A DNA stretch of 19,827 bases, taken from positions 1 to 19,827 of the forward strand of contig CBFIBY010000029.1 of NCBI GenBank assembly GCA_965660955.1. The letters are read 5' to 3'. Positions 1-6,632 of this stretch are shown in pieces. Below the pieces are notes generated by a model, which searched no databases, was not told where the DNA came from, and worked only from the letters and a program-made list of their open reading frames with translations. The position numbers and the translations under genes are program-made. The DNA comes from UBA2040 sp965660955 (GTDB taxonomy: Bacteria; Bacteroidota; Bacteroidia; Flavobacteriales_D; Crocinitomicaceae). Numbering within the stretch: position 1 is the stretch's first letter; every line of letters starts with the position of its first letter.

Positions 1-440
1 GTGACGCCTCCCAAACTTTTTCCAGACGGTGACGGACGAATAAAAGCATTCTCTGCCTGACTCAGTTTGTACATTCTGGTTTTATCACCGAGTATGCTTC
101 CTTCACCAGATTCGCTTGTTGGATCTATGGCCAAAACGGCTAATTTCTTCCCAATCGACAGCAAATATTGACCAAACGCTTCGATGAAGGTACTTTTTCC
201 AACACCCGGTACACCTGTGATCCCAACACGAATCGAGTTTCCCGCCAAAGGAAGACATTTTTTTATCAAGGATTTCGCTTTTTCTTGATCATTATCCAAA
301 GTACTTTCAAGTAGCGTTATCGCAGAACTCAAAGCCGTTCGATTTCCAGATTTCAATTCCGTAAAAAGATGTTCAGCCGTCAGATTTTCCTTCCGCGCTT
401 TCCTTTTTTGAACCCAATCCGATTTGTGCTTTTCGTTCAT
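1..440 (-). CDS. meaB: MeaB/ArgK-family GTPase, 5' part only
   Basis: This is the N-terminal 146 residues of a G3E-type P-loop GTPase; the rest lies beyond base 1. MeaB is the GTPase chaperone that protects and loads adenosylcobalamin-dependent methylmalonyl-CoA mutase. Visible features are a charged N-terminus (MNEKHKSDW), the Walker A motif GVPGVGKST around residues 76-84, the AIDPTS segment, SILGDKTRM, and AFIRPSPSGKSLGG at the cut end, all characteristic of MeaB/ArgK. The start is the ATG read from 440 downwards; it has a Bacteroidetes -7-like box only 5 nt upstream. It is divergent from the phosphodiesterase gene at 512. No mutase gene is in this window, so the partner is inferred from the family. 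Identification is firm; completeness cannot be judged. Confidence 0.93.
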   Translation of the reverse strand, partial: MNEKHKSDWVQKRKARKENLTAEHLFTELKSGNRTALSSAITLLESTLDNDQEKAKSLIKKCLPLAGNSIRVGITGVPGVGKSTFIEAFGQYLLSIGKKLAVLAIDPTSESGEGSILGDKTRMYKLSQAENAFIRPSPSGKSLGGV

Positions 441-445
441 TACTT

Positions 446-453
446 CGAAAGTA
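446..453 (-). promoter_or_regulatory. Putative -7 promoter box of meaB
   Basis: On the minus strand this reads TACTTTCG, a TAnnTTCG variant of the Bacteroidetes -7 box TAnnTTTG. Only 5 nt separate it from the ATG at 440, so transcription would begin at or next to the start codon. I see no TTG -33 box at the usual distance. Called by motif and position only. Confidence 0.35.
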
Positions 454-478
454 GGAACTTTATGAGGAATAACATGGA

Positions 479-506
479 TTGTACATTAAGAATTTAAATA
501 TCTTAG
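479..506 (+). promoter_or_regulatory. Putative promoter of the YfcE-like gene (TTG-N17-TATCTTAG)
   Basis: TTG at 479-481 is followed after 17 nt by TATCTTAG at 499-506, close to the Bacteroidetes -33/-7 pair. The ATG at 512 comes 5 nt later, suggesting a leaderless or nearly leaderless transcript. The same TTG opens the longer reading frame, which is one reason to reject it as a start codon. Confidence 0.45.
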
Positions 507-511
507 CATTC

Positions 512-1009
512 ATGACCAAAATTGGACTTCTTTCCGACACCCACAGTTACCTCGACCCTAAAATCTTGGTACACTTTAAAGATGTGGACGAAGTCTGGCA
601 TGCAGGCGATATTGGTGATTTGGATGTTTTGGACCAACTAAGAAAGTTTAAACCTCTACGAATTGTATTTGGCAACATCGATGAAAAGAGCATTCAGAAT
701 GAAACCGTGGAAACGGAAATATTCGAAGTCGAAAAAAAGAAAATTGTCATGACACATATTGCTGGTCGATCTGGTCGATATGCAAAAGGAATACCTGAAT
801 TATTGACCCAAGAAAAACCCGATATTTTTGTTTGTGGACACTCTCACATTTTATTGGTTCAACATGATAAACGATTCAACACCTTGTGGTTAAATCCCGG
901 TGCATGTGGAATAAAAGGTTTTCATTCTGTTCGGACGCTGCTGCGCTTTTCTATCGACAATGGAAAAATTGAAAACATGGAAGTCATAGAATTAGGAAAA
1001 AGAGTTTAA
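512..1009 (+). CDS. YfcE/MJ0936-family metallophosphoesterase
   Basis: This 165-residue cytoplasmic protein has the full calcineurin-like phosphoesterase metal-binding set: D9 and H11 (SDTH), D33 (HAGDIGD), N55 (GNID), H82 (THIAG), and H110/H112 (CGHSHI), followed by LNPGA. Members are small two-metal phosphodiesterases with broad activity on artificial phosphodiesters and, in some cases, cyclic nucleotides; the natural substrate is usually unknown. I chose the ATG at 512 because the conserved strand TKIGLLSDTH begins there; the in-frame TTG at 479 only adds an unconserved leader and overlaps a promoter-like TTG. The porQ frame follows within a few bases to some tens of bases, so co-transcription with porQ is possible. 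Confidence 0.9.
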   Translation: MTKIGLLSDTHSYLDPKILVHFKDVDEVWHAGDIGDLDVLDQLRKFKPLRIVFGNIDEKSIQNETVETEIFEVEKKKIVMTHIAGRSGRYAKGIPELLTQEKPDIFVCGHSHILLVQHDKRFNTLWLNPGACGIKGFHSVRTLLRFSIDNGKIENMEVIELGKRV

Positions 1010-1062
1010 AAAGGATGAGCACAATTTATAATTTTTTAAAAACCTTTGCGTTATTTCCCCAG

Positions 1063-2097
1063 ATGAAATTAACAATCAGCCTTGTTGCACTGTTCATTTG
1101 CCTCACAGGTCATGCACAAACAGGAGGAACGAACAGTTTTGCCTTTTTGGACTTGCCCTTCAACGCTAGGTCATTGGGACTAGGAACGGACTTTATTACC
1201 GTAAAAGATCAAGATTTGAATCTTGGAGTTTCCAATCCATCTTTGATCAATCCACAAATGAACAAACGTGCATCTTTCAGCCAAGCCTTGGTTCCAGGTG
1301 GTATTAATTTTGGAATGGCTAGTTATGCTCGGACACTCAAAAATGATTTCACAGGTGTTGGTCATATTCGCTTTGTTGATTACGGCAAAATGACCCGTCG
1401 CGATGAATACGGAAATGAACAAGGTGTTTTCAAACCTATGGATGTAATACTTGGGGCAAGCGTCGCTAAACCCTTTTCGCCTCGTTTAAGTGTTGGTGCT
1501 TCCTTGAATTTGATTTATTCGAATCTAGCGTCGTATTCGTCGCTTGGAGCTTCTATTGATTTTGCGGGGAATTACTACAATGAAGAAAAAGAATTTTTAG
1601 TTACCCAACTTGTTAAAAATGCAGGCTACAAATTCAAAGGATACACGAAACAAAAACATGATCCTTTGCCCGTTGATTTGCAATTGGGCGTTTCCAAGAA
1701 ACTAGCGCATGCACCTTTTCGTTTCTCTGTTTTAATGCACAGTTTAAACCGTTGGGATTTGAGTTATGTGGATCCAAATGCACAACCAACGATTGACGCT
1801 TTGACGGGAGATACCATACCTGTTCCAACAGCGAGTTTAATTGATAAAATTGGGCGTCATTTCACGTTCCAAACCGAAGTTCTTATTTCAAAAAACATTC
1901 ATTTTCGTGCGGCTTTTGATTTACAGAAACGACAAGAGTTAAAATTGGAAAATCGTCCAGGTGCTAGTGGTTTCTCATTCGGTCTGGGTCTTTACTTCAA
2001 GAAATTTACCGTGGATTACGGTTTCGGTATTGTCTCCAGAGCAGGATTTCAACACATGATATCCTTATCAACCGACCTAAGCTTGTGGCGAAAATAA
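1063..2097 (+). CDS. porQ: Type IX secretion system protein PorQ
   Basis: The product is 344 residues from the ATG at 1063. Residues 1-19 form a signal peptide (n-region MKL, hydrophobic core, cleavage likely after GHAQ), followed by the PorQ hallmark start NSFAFLDLPFNARSLGLG and long alternating beta-strand segments typical of an outer membrane barrel of the PorV/PorQ (FadL-like) group. PorQ works with PorU, PorV and PorZ in the attachment complex that processes T9SS cargo at the outer membrane. An in-frame ATG at 1015 would add 16 residues before the signal peptide; I reject it because the n-region and cleavage fit the second Met. cmk follows 28 bases after the stop; I recall porQ-cmk adjacency as frequent in Bacteroidetes. 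Confidence 0.88.
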   Translation: MKLTISLVALFICLTGHAQTGGTNSFAFLDLPFNARSLGLGTDFITVKDQDLNLGVSNPSLINPQMNKRASFSQALVPGGINFGMASYARTLKNDFTGVGHIRFVDYGKMTRRDEYGNEQGVFKPMDVILGASVAKPFSPRLSVGASLNLIYSNLASYSSLGASIDFAGNYYNEEKEFLVTQLVKNAGYKFKGYTKQKHDPLPVDLQLGVSKKLAHAPFRFSVLMHSLNRWDLSYVDPNAQPTIDALTGDTIPVPTASLIDKIGRHFTFQTEVLISKNIHFRAAFDLQKRQELKLENRPGASGFSFGLGLYFKKFTVDYGFGIVSRAGFQHMISLSTDLSLWRK

Positions 2098-2111
2098 GGC
2101 GGATTTTTGAT

Positions 2112-2119
2112 TATCTTCG
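2112..2119 (+). promoter_or_regulatory. Putative -7 promoter box of cmk
   Basis: TATCTTCG sits 6 nt before the cmk ATG at 2126, in the short porQ-cmk gap. It resembles TAnnTTTG with one change. It suggests that cmk has its own start site, possibly giving a leaderless mRNA, besides any read-through from porQ. No convincing -33 TTG is seen. Confidence 0.4.
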
Positions 2120-2125
2120 CCGCTC

Positions 2126-2833
2126 ATGAACAACACATCTTCTTCGCGTAAAATAACCATTGCCATTGACGGACATTCCTCCTGTGGGAAAAGCACCCTG
2201 GCGAAAGAATTGGCCCAAAAAATTGGTTATATCTATATTGATTCAGGTGCTATGTACAGAGGGGTTGCTTTATATTGTTTGCGACGCGATTGGGTTTCCA
2301 AAGAACATTTGGACAAAGAAAAAATAATAGCTCATCTTTCTGAAATTGAACTACGATTTGTTCTAGAGCCGGGAATGGAAAAACCACAACTTTCGCTAAA
2401 TGGCGAAAACGTAGAAAGACAAATCCGTAGTATGGAAGTTTCGAATGTTGTCTCTCCTGTTGCTACTATCAAAGAAGTACGTCAGAAGTTAGTGGAAGAA
2501 CAACGTGAAATGGGTCAACTTGGCGGAGTAATTATGGATGGACGCGATATAGGTTCTGTGGTGTTTCCAAATGCAGAACTGAAAATATTTTTAACCGCAC
2601 TTCCCGAAGTTAGAGCAATTCGAAGATACGATGAATTGAAAGCTACGGGTACTCAAGTCAGCATTGAAGAAATCAAAGAAAACTTACTTGAACGAGACAG
2701 AATTGATAGTTCGAGAGCTGAAAGTCCGCTAATCCAAACGGAAGATGCATGGGTACTGGACAATTCGAGATTGTCAAAGAACGAACAATTAAATATGGTT
2801 TTTGATAGAATTCGTGAAATTTTAGCGGAATAA
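2126..2833 (+). CDS. cmk: Cytidylate kinase
   Basis: This 235-residue protein phosphorylates CMP and dCMP to the diphosphates using ATP, a cytoplasmic step of pyrimidine nucleotide recycling. Seen: the P-loop GHSSCGKST at residues 16-24, the substrate-site segment YIDSGAMYRG (about 37-46), the family signature DGRDIGSVVFPNA at 138-150, and the arginine-rich LID segment RDRIDSSRAESPL at 190-202. The length matches bacterial CMP kinases with the inserted CMP-binding domain. The chosen ATG is preceded by a -7-like box and there is no better upstream start. It lies directly downstream of porQ on the same strand. Confidence 0.96.
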   Translation: MNNTSSSRKITIAIDGHSSCGKSTLAKELAQKIGYIYIDSGAMYRGVALYCLRRDWVSKEHLDKEKIIAHLSEIELRFVLEPGMEKPQLSLNGENVERQIRSMEVSNVVSPVATIKEVRQKLVEEQREMGQLGGVIMDGRDIGSVVFPNAELKIFLTALPEVRAIRRYDELKATGTQVSIEEIKENLLERDRIDSSRAESPLIQTEDAWVLDNSRLSKNEQLNMVFDRIREILAE

Positions 2834-2836
2834 TTT

Positions 2837-2844
2837 TATATTTG
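2837..2844 (+). promoter_or_regulatory. -7 box TATATTTG downstream of cmk
   Basis: TATATTTG is an exact match to TAnnTTTG and lies 4 bases after the cmk stop codon. It is the best candidate promoter for the ACT-domain gene at 2945, which would give a 5' untranslated leader of roughly 95 nt, one of the longest in this window. No -33 TTG is at the usual distance, so the call rests on the -7 box. Confidence 0.4.
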
Positions 2845-2944
2845 TATGAATTCTTACAGTATTGTTTAAGAATTTCACAACTTACCTGCGGCATTTATTA
2901 AGCAAAAAATTGGTGCGACAACATCGTACACTATAAATATTTCC

Positions 2945-3607
2945 ATGGAATCAATTGGTAAAATAACCGAAGATTTAATCAACCGGAGTCCCTTTCTCAG
3001 GGAAGCAATCACCGACAATCTCATCAACATTTCTGCACTTGCTCGAAAATTGAAACCTGAGATTGAAAGTAAGATGGGCAAGACAGTCAAAGAAGGTGCT
3101 ATCGTCATGACTATCAAGCGAATGTCTCCAGGCTTGTACCACAGGTTAAACATCAAGATTACAAACATGATGTCCGAACTCGGTGATTTTTTGGTGCGAA
3201 GTAACCTTTCGGATTTTACCTACGAAAACTCTGAATCCTTAAAAAACGCCCAAACCGATTTCATTCAATTGTTACGCAAAGAAAATGACAATTTTTATAC
3301 CATCTCTCAAGGATTGTCTGAAACGACATTTATTGTTTCGGCCAGTCAGAATGAAATTGTGAAGGAATTCTTTAAAAAGGAAAAACTAAAAGCGCACAAT
3401 GAAGCTTTAGCATCCGTAACGGTTAAATTGCCCACTGTGAACACAGAAATTTATGGTGTTTACTATTATATTCTAAAGCAATTGGCCTGGGAAGGAATCA
3501 ATATCGTGCAAGTCGTTTCTACTTCGAATGAATTTACAATTGTAGTCCGACAATCAGAAATCGATATTGCCTTTAAGATTTTAATGAATTTGAAACGCTA
3601 TAATTAA
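2945..3607 (+). CDS. ACT-domain-like conserved protein of unknown function
   Basis: This 220-residue soluble protein has no signal peptide. Residues about 27-60 (ISALARKLKPEIE to IVMTIKRM) look like a short helix-turn-helix-like segment. Residues about 127-150 and again 158-218 have strand-helix-strand patterns like ACT domains; the second, starting ASVTVKLPT and containing GVYYYILKQLAWEGINIVQVVST, resembles the C-terminal ACT region of aspartokinases. ACT domains often bind amino acids or similar ligands, so a ligand-responsive regulator is plausible, but no substrate or target can be named from sequence. It stands alone after cmk, and its stop codon overlaps that of the convergent gene at 3604 by 4 bases. 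Confidence 0.7.
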   Translation: MESIGKITEDLINRSPFLREAITDNLINISALARKLKPEIESKMGKTVKEGAIVMTIKRMSPGLYHRLNIKITNMMSELGDFLVRSNLSDFTYENSESLKNAQTDFIQLLRKENDNFYTISQGLSETTFIVSASQNEIVKEFFKKEKLKAHNEALASVTVKLPTVNTEIYGVYYYILKQLAWEGINIVQVVSTSNEFTIVVRQSEIDIAFKILMNLKRYN

Positions 3608-3789
3608 GCCTTGCACTTCTCTTCTGGAGTCGCTCCGCACAATCCACATGAAGCACCTTCTTCTTGCACGAGTGGGTTGTTGCTTGCACATGTACCAGCA
3701 AACTTTCCATCTTTCTGCGACCATATTTTAATGGCTATACCCGCAAAACAAAGAGCCAATAAACCAACACTGAGGAGAATAAGTTTCAT
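3604..3789 (-). CDS. Small cysteine-rich membrane protein (61 aa)
   Basis: The product has one N-terminal hydrophobic segment (residues 3-23), then a short tail with four cysteines (C34, C48, C51, C59), including CGLC at 48-51; a fifth, C14, lies in the membrane helix. It matches a protein I know from many Bacteroidetes genomes under the label 'membrane or secreted protein', sharing DGKFAGTCAS and the C-terminal CGxCG region. The function is unknown; the CxxC plus flanking cysteines suggest metal binding or redox chemistry, which is inference. The tail could face either side of the inner membrane. A full Bacteroidetes promoter precedes it, so this short frame is a genuine gene. It overlaps the convergent ACT gene by 4 bases. 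Confidence 0.8.
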   Translation of the reverse strand: MKLILLSVGLLALCFAGIAIKIWSQKDGKFAGTCASNNPLVQEEGASCGLCGATPEEKCKA

Positions 3790-3806
3790 CTTGAATTATT
3801 TTTAGA

Positions 3807-3836
3807 CAAAGTTAAGAGAATTCAATCGATTTTCAA
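3807..3836 (-). promoter_or_regulatory. Promoter of the 61-aa membrane protein gene (TTG-N19-TAACTTTG)
   Basis: On the minus strand TTG (3836-3834) is followed after exactly 19 nt by TAACTTTG (3814-3807), an exact match to the Bacteroidetes -33/-7 consensus. The ATG at 3789 lies 17 nt downstream of the -7 box. This is the best complete promoter in the window. It overlaps the last bases of the upstream lipoprotein gene. Confidence 0.65.
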
Positions 3837-4562
3837 CAATTGACCTTCTCCATAATTGTTCCATTCTTGAAACAAAGGGGCGCCCGTGTAGTAAATGTTA
3901 CCATTGCCCCACGTTTCACATCGAAAAAAAGCTGTTCCATCCACATTCACATATGTATCCGCCGAACTTCTGGCTTTTAATGTAAACAATGAATCCACCG
4001 CAAGTCCTCGGGTGTCACCATATGCATTTCCCTTTACAGCCATATCCAAATTCTCGGTATGCCCCTTCAATTTGAAGTTTGCCCATGATGGTTCTGCTGA
4101 AACGCGCAGAATCTTCGATTCCAAATTCAAGTCTACAGTTCCCGAACCTTCATTTAAAACCAAAACCATGTAGGGGACATTTATTTTCCCAACATTGGTC
4201 ATCCTACCTGAACCTTCAAATAGAATTTCTTCCAAATGGCTAAAATGAATTTCAGCCGTTATTTTCTTTTTTTTGCTGCGCAGAAAACGACATTTGTTTT
4301 TATTGAGAATGACAACTTGCTTCTCTTCGGGACTGTGCGCAATATCAATTAAATTGAGAACATTTTCGCCACCTATCAACTTAACAAAGCTGACTGTATC
4401 CTGCACTAAAACATAATCCAAATAAGGACCGACATGGAGGCGATAGAAATAATCGAGCGGAATGATTTTCTCTGTCGAATCGCCGGTAAATTTGACACAC
4501 GAACGATCTTCTGCTTTTTTGCACGCAAATAAAACTAAGAACAGAAACAAAAAAACCCTCAT
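3822..4562 (-). CDS. GIN-domain (DUF2807-like) lipoprotein
   Basis: This 246-residue protein starts with a lipoprotein signal: a hydrophobic stretch of residues 2-13 ending in LFAC, with C14 as the lipidated cysteine. The rest is a repetitive, glycine-containing beta pattern (LEEILFEGSGRMTNVG, LVLNEGSGTVDLNL, MAVKGNAYGDTRG) typical of the GIN/DUF2807 right-handed beta-helix proteins common in Bacteroidetes. It is expected to be anchored in an outer or inner membrane; the molecular role of the family is not known. Its ATG overlaps the TGA of the upstream PagL-like gene (4559-4562), so the two are translated from one transcript and probably coupled. Family assignment rests on repeat pattern and lipobox. 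Confidence 0.72.
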   Translation of the reverse strand: MRVFLFLFLVLFACKKAEDRSCVKFTGDSTEKIIPLDYFYRLHVGPYLDYVLVQDTVSFVKLIGGENVLNLIDIAHSPEEKQVVILNKNKCRFLRSKKKKITAEIHFSHLEEILFEGSGRMTNVGKINVPYMVLVLNEGSGTVDLNLESKILRVSAEPSWANFKLKGHTENLDMAVKGNAYGDTRGLAVDSLFTLKARSSADTYVNVDGTAFFRCETWGNGNIYYTGAPLFQEWNNYGEGQLLKID

Positions 4563-5638
4563 GATTTCTTACGATTAAAAATATACCCAACACTCCATTC
4601 TACATAATCCGCTTTTCCCCAATTGGATTTAAGCGTAACCCCCAATTGCACACCGTTATAAAAACCATAACGCATGCCTATTCTGTGATACAATCTACCT
4701 TCTGGCAAATATCTATCTCGAAAATAGCCTCCCATTCCTAGAAGGGTTGAAAACCTGTCAAAAGATAAAACATGCCCAACAAAAACTCCAAATTGAAAGA
4801 TATCAATTGGCTGCTTTTCATATTCGGGCAGATAATCCATGACAGCCGTTTTGTAGATTCCATCGATGGCAATTTCAACTCCTAGTTTGGGTGAAAATAC
4901 GCGTCGAGCGATTCCATTTAAGGCATAAACCGGATATTTCCTACCCGCAGTTGGAAAGACCTCTTTTGCCGATAATATTGCATTGAAACCATATTGCCAT
5001 GATACAGGAACGCGCTCTAAAGTAGTCTGAAACTTTTTCTTTTGACGCACACCGTATTGCCTACCATAACTCAGCGTTAATGTTGGGTAATTCAAACCAA
5101 GGTTCGGCATTTTATTCGCTCCATTGGAAAAATGATTCAGTCCTATTCCTATTCCAACCTCCGATTTTTCAAAGTATCTTCGGTAATTGAGTGACATTTG
5201 AACAATCACATTCATGGTTGAAGAAACCGCATTATTTTTTGGATTCTCAATAGGATCATAAATTTTCGTTGCAAATGCCAATCCCGAGCCAACCCTTGCC
5301 GAAAATGACCGCTTCTCGTTTCGATAAAAGGGCAAATCACCATAAGCAAATGCGCCAAATAGATTGCCCAAAATTTCTTGATTGCCTGTTTGTGAGAAAA
5401 ATGCAGAAAGACCAATTCTAGGTTTTTCATAAGCTGTGGCCCATGAATCTAATTCATTCAAATCAAGAAAATAGGTTAATTCTCCGGCGAAAATAGGTTC
5501 TTGGGGTAGGTGTGAAATGGTTGGTCGGTGAACGGCTAAAAAACCATTGTGTAACTTACCTTCCAGTCCCCACGAGTTCTGAGAATGGCTGTAATTTACC
5601 CACACACAAAGGACTAGAATTAAGCCGTTTAATTTCAT
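4559..5638 (-). CDS. PagL-like lipid A 3-O-deacylase / acyloxyacyl hydrolase family protein
   Basis: The 359-residue product has a signal peptide (residues 1-19, cleavage near NYSHSQ) and an outer membrane beta-barrel pattern. Residues 166-173, GLNHFSNG, match the PagL active-site pattern in which His and Ser two residues apart (here H169 and S171) serve catalysis, followed by the Asn seen in the family. PagL removes the 3-O acyl chain of lipid A in the outer membrane. The protein is considerably longer than classical PagL of Proteobacteria, with extra strands after residue 200, so substrate and exact reaction are not certain. It leads a two-gene operon with the GIN-domain lipoprotein and is divergent from mazG. 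Confidence 0.75.
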   Translation of the reverse strand: MKLNGLILVLCVWVNYSHSQNSWGLEGKLHNGFLAVHRPTISHLPQEPIFAGELTYFLDLNELDSWATAYEKPRIGLSAFFSQTGNQEILGNLFGAFAYGDLPFYRNEKRSFSARVGSGLAFATKIYDPIENPKNNAVSSTMNVIVQMSLNYRRYFEKSEVGIGIGLNHFSNGANKMPNLGLNYPTLTLSYGRQYGVRQKKKFQTTLERVPVSWQYGFNAILSAKEVFPTAGRKYPVYALNGIARRVFSPKLGVEIAIDGIYKTAVMDYLPEYEKQPIDIFQFGVFVGHVLSFDRFSTLLGMGGYFRDRYLPEGRLYHRIGMRYGFYNGVQLGVTLKSNWGKADYVEWSVGYIFNRKKS

Positions 5639-5645
5639 TTGGCGA

Positions 5646-5653
5646 CAAATTTA
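5646..5653 (-). promoter_or_regulatory. -7 promoter box of the PagL-like operon
   Basis: The minus strand reads TAAATTTG, an exact TAnnTTTG match, 7 nt before the ATG at 5638. It implies a very short or absent 5' leader. I see no TTG at the -33 distance. Confidence 0.5.
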
Positions 5654-5717
5654 GAGTATTCTTTTCACTATCCCCATTATTGATCGACTCAATCGTCCTA
5701 CTTTCTTATTAAAATTC

Positions 5718-5725
5718 TAATTTTA
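5718..5725 (+). promoter_or_regulatory. Putative -7 promoter box of mazG
   Basis: TAATTTTA lies 12 nt before the mazG ATG and differs from TAnnTTTG only in the last base. It is weak evidence by itself in this A+T-rich gap, but its position matches the other genes in the window. Confidence 0.3.
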
Positions 5726-5737
5726 CCAAAAAAACGC

Positions 5738-6517
5738 ATGGACAAAAGACTTGTAGCCTTTGAACGACTGTTGAATATCATGGATGATCTTCGTGAAAAA
5801 TGTCCATGGGATAAAAAACAAACTTTTCAAACCTTGCGTCATTTGACTATCGAGGAAAGCTATGAATTGACCGATGCCATATTGGAAGAAGATTGGAAAT
5901 CACTTGAAGGTGAAATAGGCGATTTGATGTTACACCTAGTTTTTTATTCAAAAATTGGCAGTGAAAAAGGTTTATTCGATATTACTTCGGTTCTAGATCA
6001 GATTTGCGACAAATTGGTGCATCGTCACCCGCATATTTACGGGGACGTTGAAGTTCAAGACGAAGAAGAAGTAAAGAAAAACTGGGAAAAACTAAAATTA
6101 AAAGAAGGCAAGAAGTCGGTACTTGAAGGTGTCCCCAATTCCCTTCCAGCTATGGTAAAAGCCATTCGTATTCAGGAAAAAGCAAAAGGAATTGGTTTTG
6201 AATGGTCCGACAAGAAAGATGTTTGGGATAAAGTCAAAGAAGAGTTGAATGAATTTGAAGTTGAGGCAGAGAAAAACTCCGACAATATGGAAGAAGAATT
6301 TGGTGATTTATTGTTTTCACTGATAAATTATTCGCGTTTCGTGGATATCAATCCAGAAAATGCACTGGGGAAAACAAACAACAAATTCAAAAAACGGTTT
6401 CAACTAATGGAGCAGCATATTCAGGATGACGGACTTAAAATCAATGAATTAGGACTAGAGAAACTTGATGTATATTGGGACAAAGCCAAATTAGAATTGC
6501 GAAATACAAGCAATTAA
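5738..6517 (+). CDS. mazG: Nucleoside triphosphate pyrophosphohydrolase MazG
   Basis: This 259-residue cytoplasmic enzyme hydrolyses (d)NTPs to NMP and pyrophosphate and is linked to nucleotide-pool cleaning and, in E. coli, ppGpp level control. It has both MazG repeats: the first with CPWDKKQT (22-29), the metal-binding EESYE (39-43) and EGEIGD (57-62); the second with EELNEFEVE (168-176) and EEEFGDLLFSLIN (185-197). The conserved linker LEGVPNSLPAMVKAIRIQEKA joins them around 129-149. The length equals that of the two-repeat E. coli protein. It is divergent from the PagL-like operon and stands alone before the TonB receptor gene. Confidence 0.95.
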   Translation: MDKRLVAFERLLNIMDDLREKCPWDKKQTFQTLRHLTIEESYELTDAILEEDWKSLEGEIGDLMLHLVFYSKIGSEKGLFDITSVLDQICDKLVHRHPHIYGDVEVQDEEEVKKNWEKLKLKEGKKSVLEGVPNSLPAMVKAIRIQEKAKGIGFEWSDKKDVWDKVKEELNEFEVEAEKNSDNMEEEFGDLLFSLINYSRFVDINPENALGKTNNKFKKRFQLMEQHIQDDGLKINELGLEKLDVYWDKAKLELRNTSN

Positions 6518-6601
6518 AGTAGCACAAAACCGTTTAATCAAGGAGTCCTACCTTAGGCTAGGTTTTCTCTTCATTTGAATGATAAAACACCTAGGATTCT
6601 G

Positions 6602-6609
6602 TATATTCG
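6602..6609 (+). promoter_or_regulatory. Putative -7 promoter box of the TonB-dependent receptor gene
   Basis: TATATTCG, a TAnnTTCG variant, lies 23 nt before the ATG at 6633. A TTTG at 6574-6577 is about 24 nt upstream, slightly farther than the usual -33 spacing. Moderate support. Confidence 0.4.
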
Positions 6610-6632
6610 CAACTCAAAGACTTTAACACGAA

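Noticed and set aside
479..511. TTG start giving 11 extra residues on the YfcE-like protein
   Set aside because: The conserved fold begins at the ATG at 512 and the TTG fits better as a -33 promoter element.
1015..1062. Upstream ATG of porQ
   Set aside because: It would place 16 residues before a well-formed signal peptide that begins at 1063.
2846..2869. Seven-codon micro-ORF just after the TATATTTG box
   Set aside because: Too short to support as coding, no regulatory codon pattern is visible, and it is easily expected by chance.
5679..5693. ATTGA-N5-TCAAT palindrome between the divergent PagL-like and mazG genes
   Set aside because: Five-base arms in A+T-rich sequence are expected by chance.
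6558..6594. Inverted CTAGGTTTT / AAAACACCTAG between mazG and the TonB receptor gene
   Set aside because: Pairing needs a 2-nt bulge, the stem is A-T rich and there is no T tract, so neither terminator nor operator is supported.
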